This document shows, piece by piece, positions 15,633 to 22,785 of a DNA stretch of 32,790 nt (within the stretch, counting starts at the first letter, position 1; each line of letters starts with the position of its first letter). The translations under genes were made by a program, and so were the position numbers. This DNA is from Brevundimonas sp. UBA2388. GTDB taxonomy: Bacteria; Pseudomonadota; Alphaproteobacteria; Caulobacterales; Caulobacteraceae. The stretch covers positions 1 through 32,790 of the forward strand of contig DDSO01000059.1 in assembly GCA_002343425.1 (NCBI GenBank). Reading direction: 5' to 3'. The notes below the pieces were generated by a model. That model was not told where the DNA came from, searched no databases, and saw only the letters and a program-made list of their open reading frames with translations.

Positions 15633-16693
15633 CCATTGATCGCCCACACGGGCTGGAACTAGTCGATCTCGAAGACCTGGCGAACTGGATGGACGGTCAG
15701 GACCTGGGTTCAGGCCCAATCATCGATGTCGTGCAGTTGACAGGGGGCTCACAGAACGTGCTGCTGCGCTTCAAGCGAAGCGGTCGCGAGTATGTCCTGC
15801 GCCGTCCGCCGCTGAACCCGCGACACGACGGCAGCGACACCATGCGGCGTGAGGCCCGGGTACTGAAGGCGCTGAAGGATTCGGACGTGCCTCATGCAGG
15901 GCTCATCGCCGCCTGCGGCGATGCCTCCGTGATCGGCGCGGCCTTCTATTTGATGGAGCCGCTTGACGGCTTTAACGCGGCGGTCGACATGCCGCCGCTG
16001 CATGCCGGATCACCCGCTGCCCGTCACGCCATGGGACAGTCGGTGATCGAGGGCCTCTCCCGCATCGCCCTGATCGACTACGAAGCCGTCGGCCTGGGCG
16101 ATTTCGGCAAGCCCGACGGCTTCCTCGAACGTCAGGCGCGCCGCTGGATGAAACAACTCGACAGCTATGGCGAGTTCGAGGGCTGGCCCGGCGTCGAGGG
16201 TCTGCCCGATGTCCATGCGATCGGCGACTGGCTGGAACTGCACCGCCCGGCGACCTTTCGTCCCGGCCTGATGCATGGGGATTTTCACCTCAAGAACGTG
16301 CTGTTCCGTCAGGATGCCCCGGAGCTTGAGGCCGTCATCGACTGGGAACTGTCGACCATCGGCGATCCGCTCGTCGATCTCGGTTGGCTGTTGGCAACCT
16401 GGCCTGGCCCAGGAGGCGACATGAGCCAAACGACCATCGTCGTCCAGCCATGGGAAGGCTTCCCCGAGGCCGAGGAGCTGGTCGAAGTTTATGGCCGGCT
16501 GACCGGCGCGGACCTGTCGAACCTGAACTGGTACCGGGTCTTCGCCTGCTACAAGCTGGCCCTGATCCTGGAGGGCTCCTACGCCCGCGCCTGCGCCGGC
16601 AAGGCCCCGATGGATATCGGCATGCGGTTACATGGCAACGCAGTTCGCCTGCTCGGCCGCGCCGGGCGCTGGATCGGAAACAAGCGGACATGA
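15629..16693 (+). CDS. APH-family phosphotransferase (ACAD10/11 kinase-domain homologue)
   Basis: A 354-residue kinase-like-fold protein. Visible features are a Gly-rich loop region TGGSQNVLLRF, a Lys-equivalent strand with VLRRPPLN, MRREARVLKAL, the Brenner-type catalytic motif HGDFHLKNVLF at about 215-225, and the Mg-binding DWELSTIGDPLVDLGW. It belongs to the PF01636 group associated with ACADs, not to antibiotic resistance kinases. The GTG start at 15629 overlaps the ACAD stop by 4 nt. Together they form a split version of the human ACAD10/11 domain layout, so phosphorylation of a hydroxyacyl-CoA is the likely role. The operon ends just after at a strong bidirectional hairpin. Confidence 0.88.
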   Translation: MTIDRPHGLELVDLEDLANWMDGQDLGSGPIIDVVQLTGGSQNVLLRFKRSGREYVLRRPPLNPRHDGSDTMRREARVLKALKDSDVPHAGLIAACGDASVIGAAFYLMEPLDGFNAAVDMPPLHAGSPAARHAMGQSVIEGLSRIALIDYEAVGLGDFGKPDGFLERQARRWMKQLDSYGEFEGWPGVEGLPDVHAIGDWLELHRPATFRPGLMHGDFHLKNVLFRQDAPELEAVIDWELSTIGDPLVDLGWLLATWPGPGGDMSQTTIVVQPWEGFPEAEELVEVYGRLTGADLSNLNWYRVFACYKLALILEGSYARACAGKAPMDIGMRLHGNAVRLLGRAGRWIGNKRT

Positions 16694-16724
16694 AAACGCC
16701 CGCAGAGGCCTGATCCTGCGGGCG
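16693..16724 (-). terminator. Intrinsic terminator between convergent genes
   Basis: CGCCCGCAG and CTGCGGGCG form a perfect 9-bp stem with a 10-nt loop (16697-16724). On the minus strand the stem is followed by TTTT, so it is a proper intrinsic terminator for the amidohydrolase gene ending at 16745. On the plus strand it sits directly after the APH-like gene but lacks a clear T-run. Confidence 0.8.
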
Positions 16725-16744
16725 CTTCAAGTTTCAGGTGCGGT

Positions 16745-18079
16745 CTAGCGGCGGCCCGATACGGTCGATTCCGCCGAGGCGTTCTCGAACATCTTGTTGA
16801 TGTCGCCTGAGGTAACCGGCTTGCCGGCCTCGCGCGTGGGGGCCGCGCCGCCCAGGTTCAGCAGCGGATCGGTGTGCACCGGCACGGCCGCCGCCGCCGC
16901 CTTCAGCGCGCCCACGGTGCAGTCTTCCTTCTTGAGCACCGAAAACGGGTCATAGGAGAACTCGCGCATCGCATTGACGTGGGTGATCTTGTCGATCGTC
17001 TCGCGTGAAAGATGCTTCACGTCGCCCCACAACTTTTCGGCCGAATTCGGCCAGACCGAGTCAGAGTGCGGATAGTCGCATTCGTACATGACCATGTCCT
17101 CGCCGATGTAGTCGAGATTGGCCAAACCGAACTTGTCCTCGATGAAGCAACTGATGATGTGCTTCTTGTAGATGTCGCTCGGCATCTTTCCCGGCCCGAA
17201 GTTCGAGTTGGTCCAGGCGCTGTGGTGGCCGTGCGTAAAATCGGCGCGTTCGAGCAGGTACGGAATCCAGCCGATGCCGCCCTCCGAGAGAGCCATCTTC
17301 AGTGTGGGGAATTTCTTCCACATCGGACCCCAGATCCAGTCGGCCGCCGAGTTGGCGATCGAGATCGGCATCGAAGTGATCCAGGCGTCGATCGGTGACA
17401 AATCCGAGGCATGTTGGGCCGAAGCGCCGGTGCCGATGTGGCAACAGATGACAACCTGGTTGTCAGCACAGACCTTCCATAGTGGATCCCAGTACGAGTC
17501 GTGGATCGAGGGCCAACCCGACAAAGCCGGATTGTCGGAGAAGGAGAGGGCGTGAACGCCCAGCCGGGCCATCCGCTCCACCTCCGCCACCGCGGCCTGC
17601 ATGTCCCAGAACGGCGTGAGCATCAGAGGGATAAACCGGCCCGGCGCTGCGCCGGCCCAGTCGTGGACATGCCAGTCGTTGTACGCCCGGATTGCAGCCA
17701 GGGCGACCTCGGGGTCCTGCCTTGAGACGGTTTGGAACCGGGCGCCCGCGAAGCCCGGAAAGGTTGGAAAACAGATTGAACCCAGGATGCCATTGGCATC
17801 CATATCCTCGACGCGCGCCTTGATGTCCCAGGTCCCGCGTCGCATCTGCTCGTAGTTGAGCGGCTCCATGCCGTACTCTTCCTTCGGGCGACCGACGACG
17901 GAGTTCAGGCCCATGTAGCCCGCGGCCTTTTCCTCGAACATCCATACGTCGCGACCGTCGCGCTGCTCGATATGAGGTTCCCGGCCCTTGAGATGCTTGG
18001 GCCAGTGGGGAGTGAAAGCCCCAGGAGGCTCGATCACGTGGTCGTCCACACTCACCAGGATCATGTCATCGACGTTCAT
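16745..18079 (-). CDS. Amidohydrolase family 2 (PF04909) metal-dependent hydrolase/decarboxylase-like protein
   Basis: A 444-residue TIM-barrel protein. The N-terminus SVDDHVIEPPGAF has DxH in place of the classical HxH, typical of the ACMSD-like PF04909 group. A later metal-ligand His is likely in VVICCHIGTG, the C-terminal Asp in YECDYPHSDS, and a His in THGHHSAW. Family members decarboxylate or hydrolyse ring-derived acids. The C-terminal 60 residues (Ala-rich, then ENASAESTVSGRR) are an extra tail. ATG 18079 was chosen: GAGGAGG lies seven bases upstream. It is divergent from the small VOC gene across a region holding the 13-bp operator-like site, and it ends at a terminator. Confidence 0.88.
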   Translation of the reverse strand: MNVDDMILVSVDDHVIEPPGAFTPHWPKHLKGREPHIEQRDGRDVWMFEEKAAGYMGLNSVVGRPKEEYGMEPLNYEQMRRGTWDIKARVEDMDANGILGSICFPTFPGFAGARFQTVSRQDPEVALAAIRAYNDWHVHDWAGAAPGRFIPLMLTPFWDMQAAVAEVERMARLGVHALSFSDNPALSGWPSIHDSYWDPLWKVCADNQVVICCHIGTGASAQHASDLSPIDAWITSMPISIANSAADWIWGPMWKKFPTLKMALSEGGIGWIPYLLERADFTHGHHSAWTNSNFGPGKMPSDIYKKHIISCFIEDKFGLANLDYIGEDMVMYECDYPHSDSVWPNSAEKLWGDVKHLSRETIDKITHVNAMREFSYDPFSVLKKEDCTVGALKAAAAAVPVHTDPLLNLGGAAPTREAGKPVTSGDINKMFENASAESTVSGRR

Positions 18080-18153
18080 GGGCAATCCTCCTCGTCCGGG
18101 GCGGAACTGGAGCCGACCCCACAGGCGTTCGGCCCCAAACAGCCTCGCCTTTC

Positions 18154-18166
18154 AGAATATAGTTCT
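18154..18166. promoter_or_regulatory. Palindromic operator candidate in the amidohydrolase/VOC divergent promoter region
   Basis: AGAATATAGTTCT (AGAA-N5-TTCT) lies between the divergent amidohydrolase (ATG 18079) and VOC (ATG 18250) genes. It is nested with a second symmetry, ATATAG-TT-CTATAT. It matches the reverse complement of the 6774 site at 12 of 13 positions, and both sites are preceded on the plus strand by TTC. The IclR gene 500 bp away is one candidate for the binding protein. Confidence 0.5.
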
Positions 18167-18249
18167 ATATCAAGAATAACACGCTCGTCCATCGCCAAGG
18201 CCTGCGACATGAAAATGCCCCTTCCCCCTCTGACCTTCGGTGCGACACC

Positions 18250-18663
18250 ATGATCCGCCGAATGGACCACTTCACAGTCGTGACGGACAGGCTGGACGAT
18301 ACCGTCGCCTTCTACGGGATGTTGGGGCTCACGGTCGGACCGCGCCCCGATTTCGGCGTCGGCGGCGCCTGGCTCTATATTGGGGTGCACCCCGTTCTTC
18401 ATCTGGTCGAGACGAAGACGATGCCCGAGCCAAGACGTGGCGCGCTGGATCACATGGCCTTCTTCGCCCACGACTTCCAGGCGGTTGCGGCCGATATTGT
18501 CCGGGCCGGGCTAACTTACCGCGTCATCCGAACGCCACGCCCGTTCAGTCAATGGCAGATGTTCCTGCAGGATCCCAACGGTGTTGATGTCGAACTGGAT
18601 TTCGCACCTGAAGAGACCCCGCCAATAGACTGGAAAGACCACGGAGGGCTGACCGGCCGGTAG
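18250..18663 (+). CDS. VOC/glyoxalase family protein, single domain pair
   Basis: A 137-residue vicinal-oxygen-chelate protein built of two beta-alpha-beta-beta-beta modules: MDHFTVVTDRLDDTVAFYGM to LHLVE, and ALDHMAFFAHDFQAVAADIV to DPNGVDVELDF. The expected metal ligands are visible: His in DHFTV, the HLVE segment, His in DHMAF and Glu in VELDF. Its size is that of typical bacterial lyases/dioxygenases of this fold. ATG 18250 is used; ATG 18262 (MDHF) is an equally possible start. The gene is alone between the divergent amidohydrolase and the convergent IclR gene, and its stop is 12 nt from the IclR stop. Confidence 0.85.
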   Translation: MIRRMDHFTVVTDRLDDTVAFYGMLGLTVGPRPDFGVGGAWLYIGVHPVLHLVETKTMPEPRRGALDHMAFFAHDFQAVAADIVRAGLTYRVIRTPRPFSQWQMFLQDPNGVDVELDFAPEETPPIDWKDHGGLTGR

Positions 18664-18676
18664 CTACAAGGTAGCT
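18662..18676. terminator. Short hairpin between convergent VOC and IclR genes
   Basis: AGCTAC-AAG-GTAGCT is a perfect 6-bp inverted repeat filling the 12-nt gap between the VOC stop (18663) and the IclR stop (18676). It has no T-run on either side, so any terminator activity would be weak. The location between two convergent ends is the main support. Confidence 0.35.
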
Positions 18677-19512
18677 CAGGTCAAAGCGGACGTCAGCCGT
18701 TCGCTCGCGTCTCGAAGGGCGGCTCCGATTGCTTCGAGCGCACTGTCCTCATACTGACCCAACAGCATGACGCCGACGACAGTGAAGGCCACCTCCCCGG
18801 CGCGATCGAAGACCGGAGCTGCGATCGTTTGTACGCCCTTGGTGAAATAGCCCTGATCACTGGCCCAGCCGCGCCGTTCAGCGGCCTCGACCTGTTCCCA
18901 ATAGTCTTCGAAAGACAGTGGCGTCTGCCAGCGTAGAGCCTTGAACGCCGCCTTCAACTCCTTGCGAGACCATCCCAGATGGGGCGCCATCACCCGTCCG
19001 GTCGCGGCCATCAGGATCGGTAGCCGTTGGCCCTCCGCCATTTCGATGCGGACATTGGCAGGGCTCGGCACACTCTTGACCAGGACGATTTTGTCCGACC
19101 CCAGCCGCTTCCACAGGGTCACCGTGATGTTAAATCGTGCCGCGATGTCTCGCATTTGTGGTGTCGCTGCCGCGACCCGCTGCCCTTCCGTGAGCAGGTT
19201 TCCGACCAGCGTCGTCAGGCCCATCCCGACCGAATAGGTCTTACCGACCGGATCGAACTCGACCACGTCTTCCAGCACCAGGGTGCGCAGTATGTTGAAG
19301 CAGGTGCTCGCGTTGAGACCCAGGCTTCGTGAAATGGTCACCGACCGGGTCGGCCCACCCGCTTCGACCAGGTATTTGAGGATGCGGATCGCATTGGCCG
19401 CCGGCTTGACGATCACAATCTTCTCGGTCGCCTCACCCGACGTCACCGTGTCCGCGCTCGCGACGCCCCCGGCACCAATACGCGGGGCTTTTCCTGCTGC
19501 TGATCGCGCCAT
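18676..19512 (-). CDS. IclR-family transcriptional regulator
   Basis: A 278-residue regulator with the IclR layout. An N-terminal winged HTH follows a polar 35-residue extension (ANAIRILKYLVEAGGPTRSV, TISRSLGLNASTCFNILRTL). The C-terminal ligand-binding domain includes LPILMAATGRVMAPHLG, RGWASDQGYFTKGVQTIAAP and VFDRAGEVAFTVVGV. The start is ATG 19512, with GTG 19518 two codons upstream as an alternative. IclR proteins usually control adjacent catabolic genes in response to a pathway acid. Its neighbours are the VOC/amidohydrolase unit on one side and the thioesterase on the other. It is a candidate reader of the AGAA-N5-TTCT sites, by proximity only. Confidence 0.92.
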   Translation of the reverse strand: MARSAAGKAPRIGAGGVASADTVTSGEATEKIVIVKPAANAIRILKYLVEAGGPTRSVTISRSLGLNASTCFNILRTLVLEDVVEFDPVGKTYSVGMGLTTLVGNLLTEGQRVAAATPQMRDIAARFNITVTLWKRLGSDKIVLVKSVPSPANVRIEMAEGQRLPILMAATGRVMAPHLGWSRKELKAAFKALRWQTPLSFEDYWEQVEAAERRGWASDQGYFTKGVQTIAAPVFDRAGEVAFTVVGVMLLGQYEDSALEAIGAALRDASERLTSALT

Positions 19513-19723
19513 GCGCACCCTGTCAATCCATGCGGCGCCGCCGCAAGCGTTGCTCTGATTAGCAGGCGACGCCCTTCAAACACTACCGGAAATCGTTGTG
19601 TCTGCGGACCGAAATCGGCCTAGCCGTTCGCGGAGGCTTGTTCGCGTATGCTGCTTCTGTGTGCTGGCGCGAAGAGCAAGGTCTCCATACTGTGTCGGTT
19701 CTCGGGGTGCTGGAGACCAATGG

Positions 19724-20185
19724 ATGCTGAACCGGGTCGCCCTTTGCAGGGCCTGCGACGCGCGTGGATCGCTGTGCCGATTCGGCGCCGACGAGATTGT
19801 CGCCTTGGGCCCAACGGAGGCGCTGGTCAGTCTCAGGTGTCCGGAGACTTTTGAGGGCGGGCCCCAAGTGGCGCACGGAGGTTGGACGGCCGCGGCGTTC
19901 GACGATGTTATGGGCCGTTTTCTGACCCATACCGGTCGCCGCACAGTCACCGCCACCCTTACGATAAGCTATAAGGCCCCGGTCCCTGTCGAGACTCCGC
20001 TGGAACTGAAGGTTCGCATCCAGTCAAACGAAGGACGGCGCTGGACCGTGACGGGCGAACTGCGCCTGCAGGGCGACGACCTTGAGCTTGCAACTGCGGA
20101 AGGCGTCTGGATTGAACGGCGTCCCGACCATTTTGATCGTCACGAGCACCGCCTGGCAGAGTACCGCCGTAGTCAGATCGGATAG
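19724..20185 (+). CDS. PaaI-like hotdog-fold thioesterase
   Basis: A 153-residue protein with a single hotdog domain. PQVAHGGWTAAAFDDVMG at about 48-65 is the conserved loop-helix with HGG and the acidic residue expected of PaaI-type acyl-CoA thioesterases, followed by TATLTISYKAPVPVETPLEL and a further strand TVTGELRLQGDD. These enzymes hydrolyse stalled acyl-CoA esters and recycle CoA, consistent with the catabolic neighbourhood. I chose ATG 19724 (MLNRVALCRACDARG, GGAG eight bases upstream) because the open frame upstream is Arg/Cys-rich and lacks homology-like character. The N-terminal CRACDARG is unusual for the family. It is divergent from the IclR gene. Confidence 0.82.
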   Translation: MLNRVALCRACDARGSLCRFGADEIVALGPTEALVSLRCPETFEGGPQVAHGGWTAAAFDDVMGRFLTHTGRRTVTATLTISYKAPVPVETPLELKVRIQSNEGRRWTVTGELRLQGDDLELATAEGVWIERRPDHFDRHEHRLAEYRRSQIG

Positions 20186-20501
20186 CCTGGCCGGGGAAGT
20201 TCTGCCGGCCGATGCATCTGGACCACGACAGCATCGATGAGATCCGCATTGATGTGGCTAGAAGCCTCTCAAGGCCAAGCCGCGACGCGTTGCCGCCAGA
20301 CAACCCGGTCGTCGTATCAGTGTCGAACGACGGTCAACCCTTCTCCTCTCGCCGAAAGACGTTTGAACCGTCTAGAATGAGGGTCGGCGGGCTCCGGGAA
20401 CGATAGGCGCCGATTGAGAGCCAGGGGACGCGCGAGCGTCGGCAGCGATCGGTGGCGAAACGCCGGGCTTCCTCACAGAAGTTCCTGGCCCGCCCCCTCC
20501 C
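20186..20501. other. Non-coding gap between the catabolic region and the lasso island
   Basis: About 316 nt with no convincing gene on either strand: short frames lack a ribosome-binding site and any recognisable motif. I see no T-run terminator, no tRNA and no clear direct repeat that would mark an attachment site. It is the natural boundary between the acyl-CoA catabolism block and the lasso block. Confidence 0.5.
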
Positions 20502-20744
20502 CTAACCGGGGTCGATGATCCCTTGCCGAACCGCGACGGCCACCGCCTCGATGCGGGTCCGGACGCGGAATTTGGCGCAGGCCTTTTCGAGGTAGCTGTC
20601 GACCGTGCGCGGCGACAGCGAGAGAATCGTCCCGATGTCGGCGGAACTCTTTCCCAGGCTCGTCCAGTGCAGACATTCCTGTTCCCTGGGACTGAGGGAG
20701 ACCTCGGGCTTCGCCGGATCGGATTCGGTTGACAGCGCGTCCAT
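20502..20744 (-). CDS. Small stand-alone LuxR/GerE-type HTH protein
   Basis: About 80 residues consisting almost entirely of a LuxR-type helix-turn-helix: LSPREQECLHWTSLGKSSAD, IGTILSLSPRTVDSYLEKAC, then FRVRTRIEAVAVAVRQG. There is no receiver or autoinducer domain. ATG 20744 is preceded two codons earlier by GTG 20750; neither has a strong ribosome-binding site, so the start is uncertain. It is divergent from the sigma-factor operon and sits at the left edge of the lasso island. A second protein of the same type at 32272-32538 sits beyond the right edge and shares LS-x-R-x-x-ECL, the IG, RTVD and VRTRI-x-AVA features. A role in island regulation is inferred. Confidence 0.8.
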   Translation of the reverse strand: MDALSTESDPAKPEVSLSPREQECLHWTSLGKSSADIGTILSLSPRTVDSYLEKACAKFRVRTRIEAVAVAVRQGIIDPG

Positions 20745-20750
20745 ACTCAC

Positions 20751-21227
20751 ACCGCAGGTTGTCAGGCCTCCTTGCGTAGCCGCGGCCGCCCGACCTCGGC
20801 AACGTCGATGTTTTGCGGGCGGGCCGCAGAATTATTGCGGCGGGCTGCTCCGCCCGGCGGGTTGAACCGGGGCGGTGCGGCTCCTATAGGCGTCGGGTCG
20901 GGCGCCGTGAGACAGGCGCGCAGCCGGAGCCGGGGTTCGCCCCAAGGCGGAGGCGGCGCTGCGCGCTGAAGTAGCGGGCCTCGTTTTCGCAGAGGATTCC
21001 AACGCCCGACCCCTCCGCCTTGCGTCGCGATTCCGTTTGATTCATGGTGGGGCGTCGGCGCTTGCGCCGGCAGGGGCCTGGAATCCCCTGTGCGAAGTCA
21101 AACACAACGACGCGCGCCCGGCGCGCCTGTCGCCAGCGGCGGTCCGATCCTGCGCACGCCTGCGCATGGTCGACGCCGAGCCCTCGCGCCTGAGGATTCC
21201 GGTTCTGCCCCCGGACGGAGAGGCGTG
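20751..21227. promoter_or_regulatory. Long upstream region of the sigma-factor operon
   Basis: Roughly 475 nt between the divergent LuxR-type gene and the ECF sigma gene without a convincing gene. It contains GAGGATTCC at 20992-21000 and 21192-21200 and the inverted form GGAATCCCC at 21080-21088. It also holds a small hairpin GCCGCA-N7-TGCGGC at 20823-20841 followed by CGGGC-N6-GCCCG at 20841-20856. The last GGATTCC is 28 nt before the sigma start codon. The arrangement suggests regulator binding sites; no consensus promoter is clear. Confidence 0.4.
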
Positions 21228-21710
21228 TTGACCGACACCAGGCAGCTGGACCCGGAAGCGGCGGAGGGGCTGAACAGCCTCTATCGCCGCTATGCGGGCT
21301 GGCTCGATGGCCGTCTCAGGGCCCACGTCGATCCGGATCGCGCCGCCGATGTGGTGCAGGACACCTATCTGCGCGCCGCGCCCTACCGTATCGGCGACAT
21401 CCGCCACCCACGAGCCTTCCTGCTACGGATCGCCATGAATCTCGTGAGGGACGATAGCCGGCGCGCCAGGCGCCAATCCCCGGCGGCCGAACCTCCGGCG
21501 CTCGCCGAGGCCGCGTCCCAGGCGGACCAGCTGCTCCTGAAGCAGATCGTGCTGACCATGCCGCCCCTTTACCGGGACGTCTTCGTCCTGAGCCGCTTTG
21601 GCGGTATGACCTATGCGGAGATCGCCGCCGCGCGCGGGCTCAACGTCAAGACCGTCGAATGGCGGATGTCGAAGGCGCTTGAGCACTGCGTGGCGCGACT
21701 GGACGATTAG
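21228..21710 (+). CDS. ECF-type RNA polymerase sigma factor (FecI-like)
   Basis: A 160-residue extracytoplasmic-function sigma factor. Region 2 spans about residues 14-82 (LNSLYRRYAGWL, DRAADVVQDTYLRA, HPRAFLLRIAMNLVRD). After a short linker, region 4 spans about 103-158 (MPPLYRDVFVLSRFGGMTYA, EIAAARGLNVKTVEWRMSKA). The start is TTG 21228 with GGAG seven bases upstream; GTG 21225 is the alternative. It is followed 7 nt later by a FecR gene and then a TonB receptor with an STN domain, the FecI-FecR-FecA cell-surface signalling set. It would direct transcription of the receptor/isopeptidase operon, and perhaps the lasso operon, when the receptor is engaged. Confidence 0.93.
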   Translation: MTDTRQLDPEAAEGLNSLYRRYAGWLDGRLRAHVDPDRAADVVQDTYLRAAPYRIGDIRHPRAFLLRIAMNLVRDDSRRARRQSPAAEPPALAEAASQADQLLLKQIVLTMPPLYRDVFVLSRFGGMTYAEIAAARGLNVKTVEWRMSKALEHCVARLDD

Positions 21711-21717
21711 GCAGGGT

Positions 21718-22704
21718 ATGATGACGGTCGACGACGACCTCGACATCCGGCGGCGGGAAGCCGCCGCCTGGTTCGCCCGGCTGAGCCAGCGCCGGGTGTC
21801 GACGAACGACGTCAAGGCGTTCAGCGCCTGGCGGCGGGACCCCGACAACGCCCAGGCTTACGAGCGGGTGGATTCCGTCTGGGAGTCGAGCCGCGAGCTT
21901 GCCGGCGACGCCGACATCGCCGCGCTGACGACCGAGGCCCTGGGCCGGACGCGTCCCGCGCGGGCGCGGGTCTCCGCCTCGGGCCTGCTCAAACCCTTCG
22001 CCGGTCTCGCCGCCGCCCTCATCGTCGTGGCCGCGGCGGGGATGTGGATGGTCAACCGTCCGCTCGCCTATGCGACGGAGGTCGGCGAATTGCGGACCAT
22101 CCAGCTTGAAGACGGGTCACGGCTGACCCTGGACACGGACACCCGCGTCCAGGTCCGGCTGGACTCCGGTCTGCGGTCGGTCATCCTGGTGCGGGGGCAG
22201 GCCCTGTTTGACGTCAAGGGAGACCCGAACCGTCCCTTCGTCGTCGCGGCGGGCGACACCCGGGTCACGGCGATCGGCACCCGCTTCGAGGTGCGGCGGG
22301 TCGGCGACGGCGCCCGCGTGGTCCTGGTCGAGGGACGCGTCAAGGTCGGCGATCAGCGCGCGCCCCGCGGCGACTGGACCCTGAAGCCCGGCGAACAGGT
22401 CGTCACCACCGTCGGCCGTCCCGAGGTCACGCCGGTCGACGCCGCGCGCGCGACCAGCTGGACCACCGGCCGGCTCGTCTTCGAAGGCATGCCCATCCGG
22501 ACGGCCGTGGCGGAGGTCAACCGGTACAGCGCGCGCAAGGTGGAGCTCCAGGCGCCGAATATCGCCGACATAGCGGTTAGTGGCGCCTTCGACGCCGGCG
22601 ATGTCGACGGCTTCGTCGCCGCTCTCGAGGATCTCTATCCGGTCGCCGCCGAACGTCGGGCGGACGGCACGGTGATCCTGTCGGGTTCGTCCCCGCCAAA
22701 ATAA
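21718..22704 (+). CDS. FecR-family anti-sigma/signal-transfer protein
   Basis: A 328-residue inner-membrane regulator. The cytosolic N-terminal DUF4880 segment (about residues 10-55, REAAAWFARLSQRRVSTND and FSAWRRDPDNAQAYERVDSV) binds the sigma factor. One transmembrane helix lies at about 92-112. The periplasmic FecR domain (about 120-215) includes GSRLTLDTDTRV and VTAIGTRFEVRR. A C-terminal STN-like/DUF4974 domain (about 250-325) begins TGRLVFEGMPIRTAVAEVNR. In this system the periplasmic part contacts the receptor's STN domain and passes the occupied-receptor signal to the sigma factor. It begins 7 nt after the sigma gene and ends 81 nt before the receptor gene. Confidence 0.93.
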   Translation: MMTVDDDLDIRRREAAAWFARLSQRRVSTNDVKAFSAWRRDPDNAQAYERVDSVWESSRELAGDADIAALTTEALGRTRPARARVSASGLLKPFAGLAAALIVVAAAGMWMVNRPLAYATEVGELRTIQLEDGSRLTLDTDTRVQVRLDSGLRSVILVRGQALFDVKGDPNRPFVVAAGDTRVTAIGTRFEVRRVGDGARVVLVEGRVKVGDQRAPRGDWTLKPGEQVVTTVGRPEVTPVDAARATSWTTGRLVFEGMPIRTAVAEVNRYSARKVELQAPNIADIAVSGAFDAGDVDGFVAALEDLYPVAAERRADGTVILSGSSPPK

Positions 22705-22754
22705 TCCGCCCACCGACTTAGGGTCGCCCGACCGTCACAGCGTCTCTTCCCCGG

Positions 22755-22770
22755 CCCGCGCTTTCGCGGG
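22755..22770 (+). promoter_or_regulatory. Intercistronic hairpin between fecR-like and receptor genes
   Basis: CCCGCG-CTTT-CGCGGG, a perfect 6-bp GC stem with a 4-nt loop, lies in the 81-nt gap between FecR and the TonB receptor, 15 nt before the receptor start. It is followed by TAACCAG, not a T-run, so it looks like an mRNA-processing or attenuation element that separates regulator from receptor expression. Confidence 0.45.
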
Positions 22771-22785
22771 TAACCAGAGGGGGAC

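Noticed and set aside
15629..16693. Aminoglycoside resistance gene
   Set aside because: The APH fold is present, but the 4-nt overlap with an ACAD10/11-like gene and the sequence type place it in acyl-CoA metabolism.
20884..21105. Small minus-strand frame upstream of the sigma gene (starts MFDFAQGIPGPCRRKRR)
   Set aside because: Basic low-complexity sequence without a ribosome-binding site or motif. The region is better explained as regulatory DNA.
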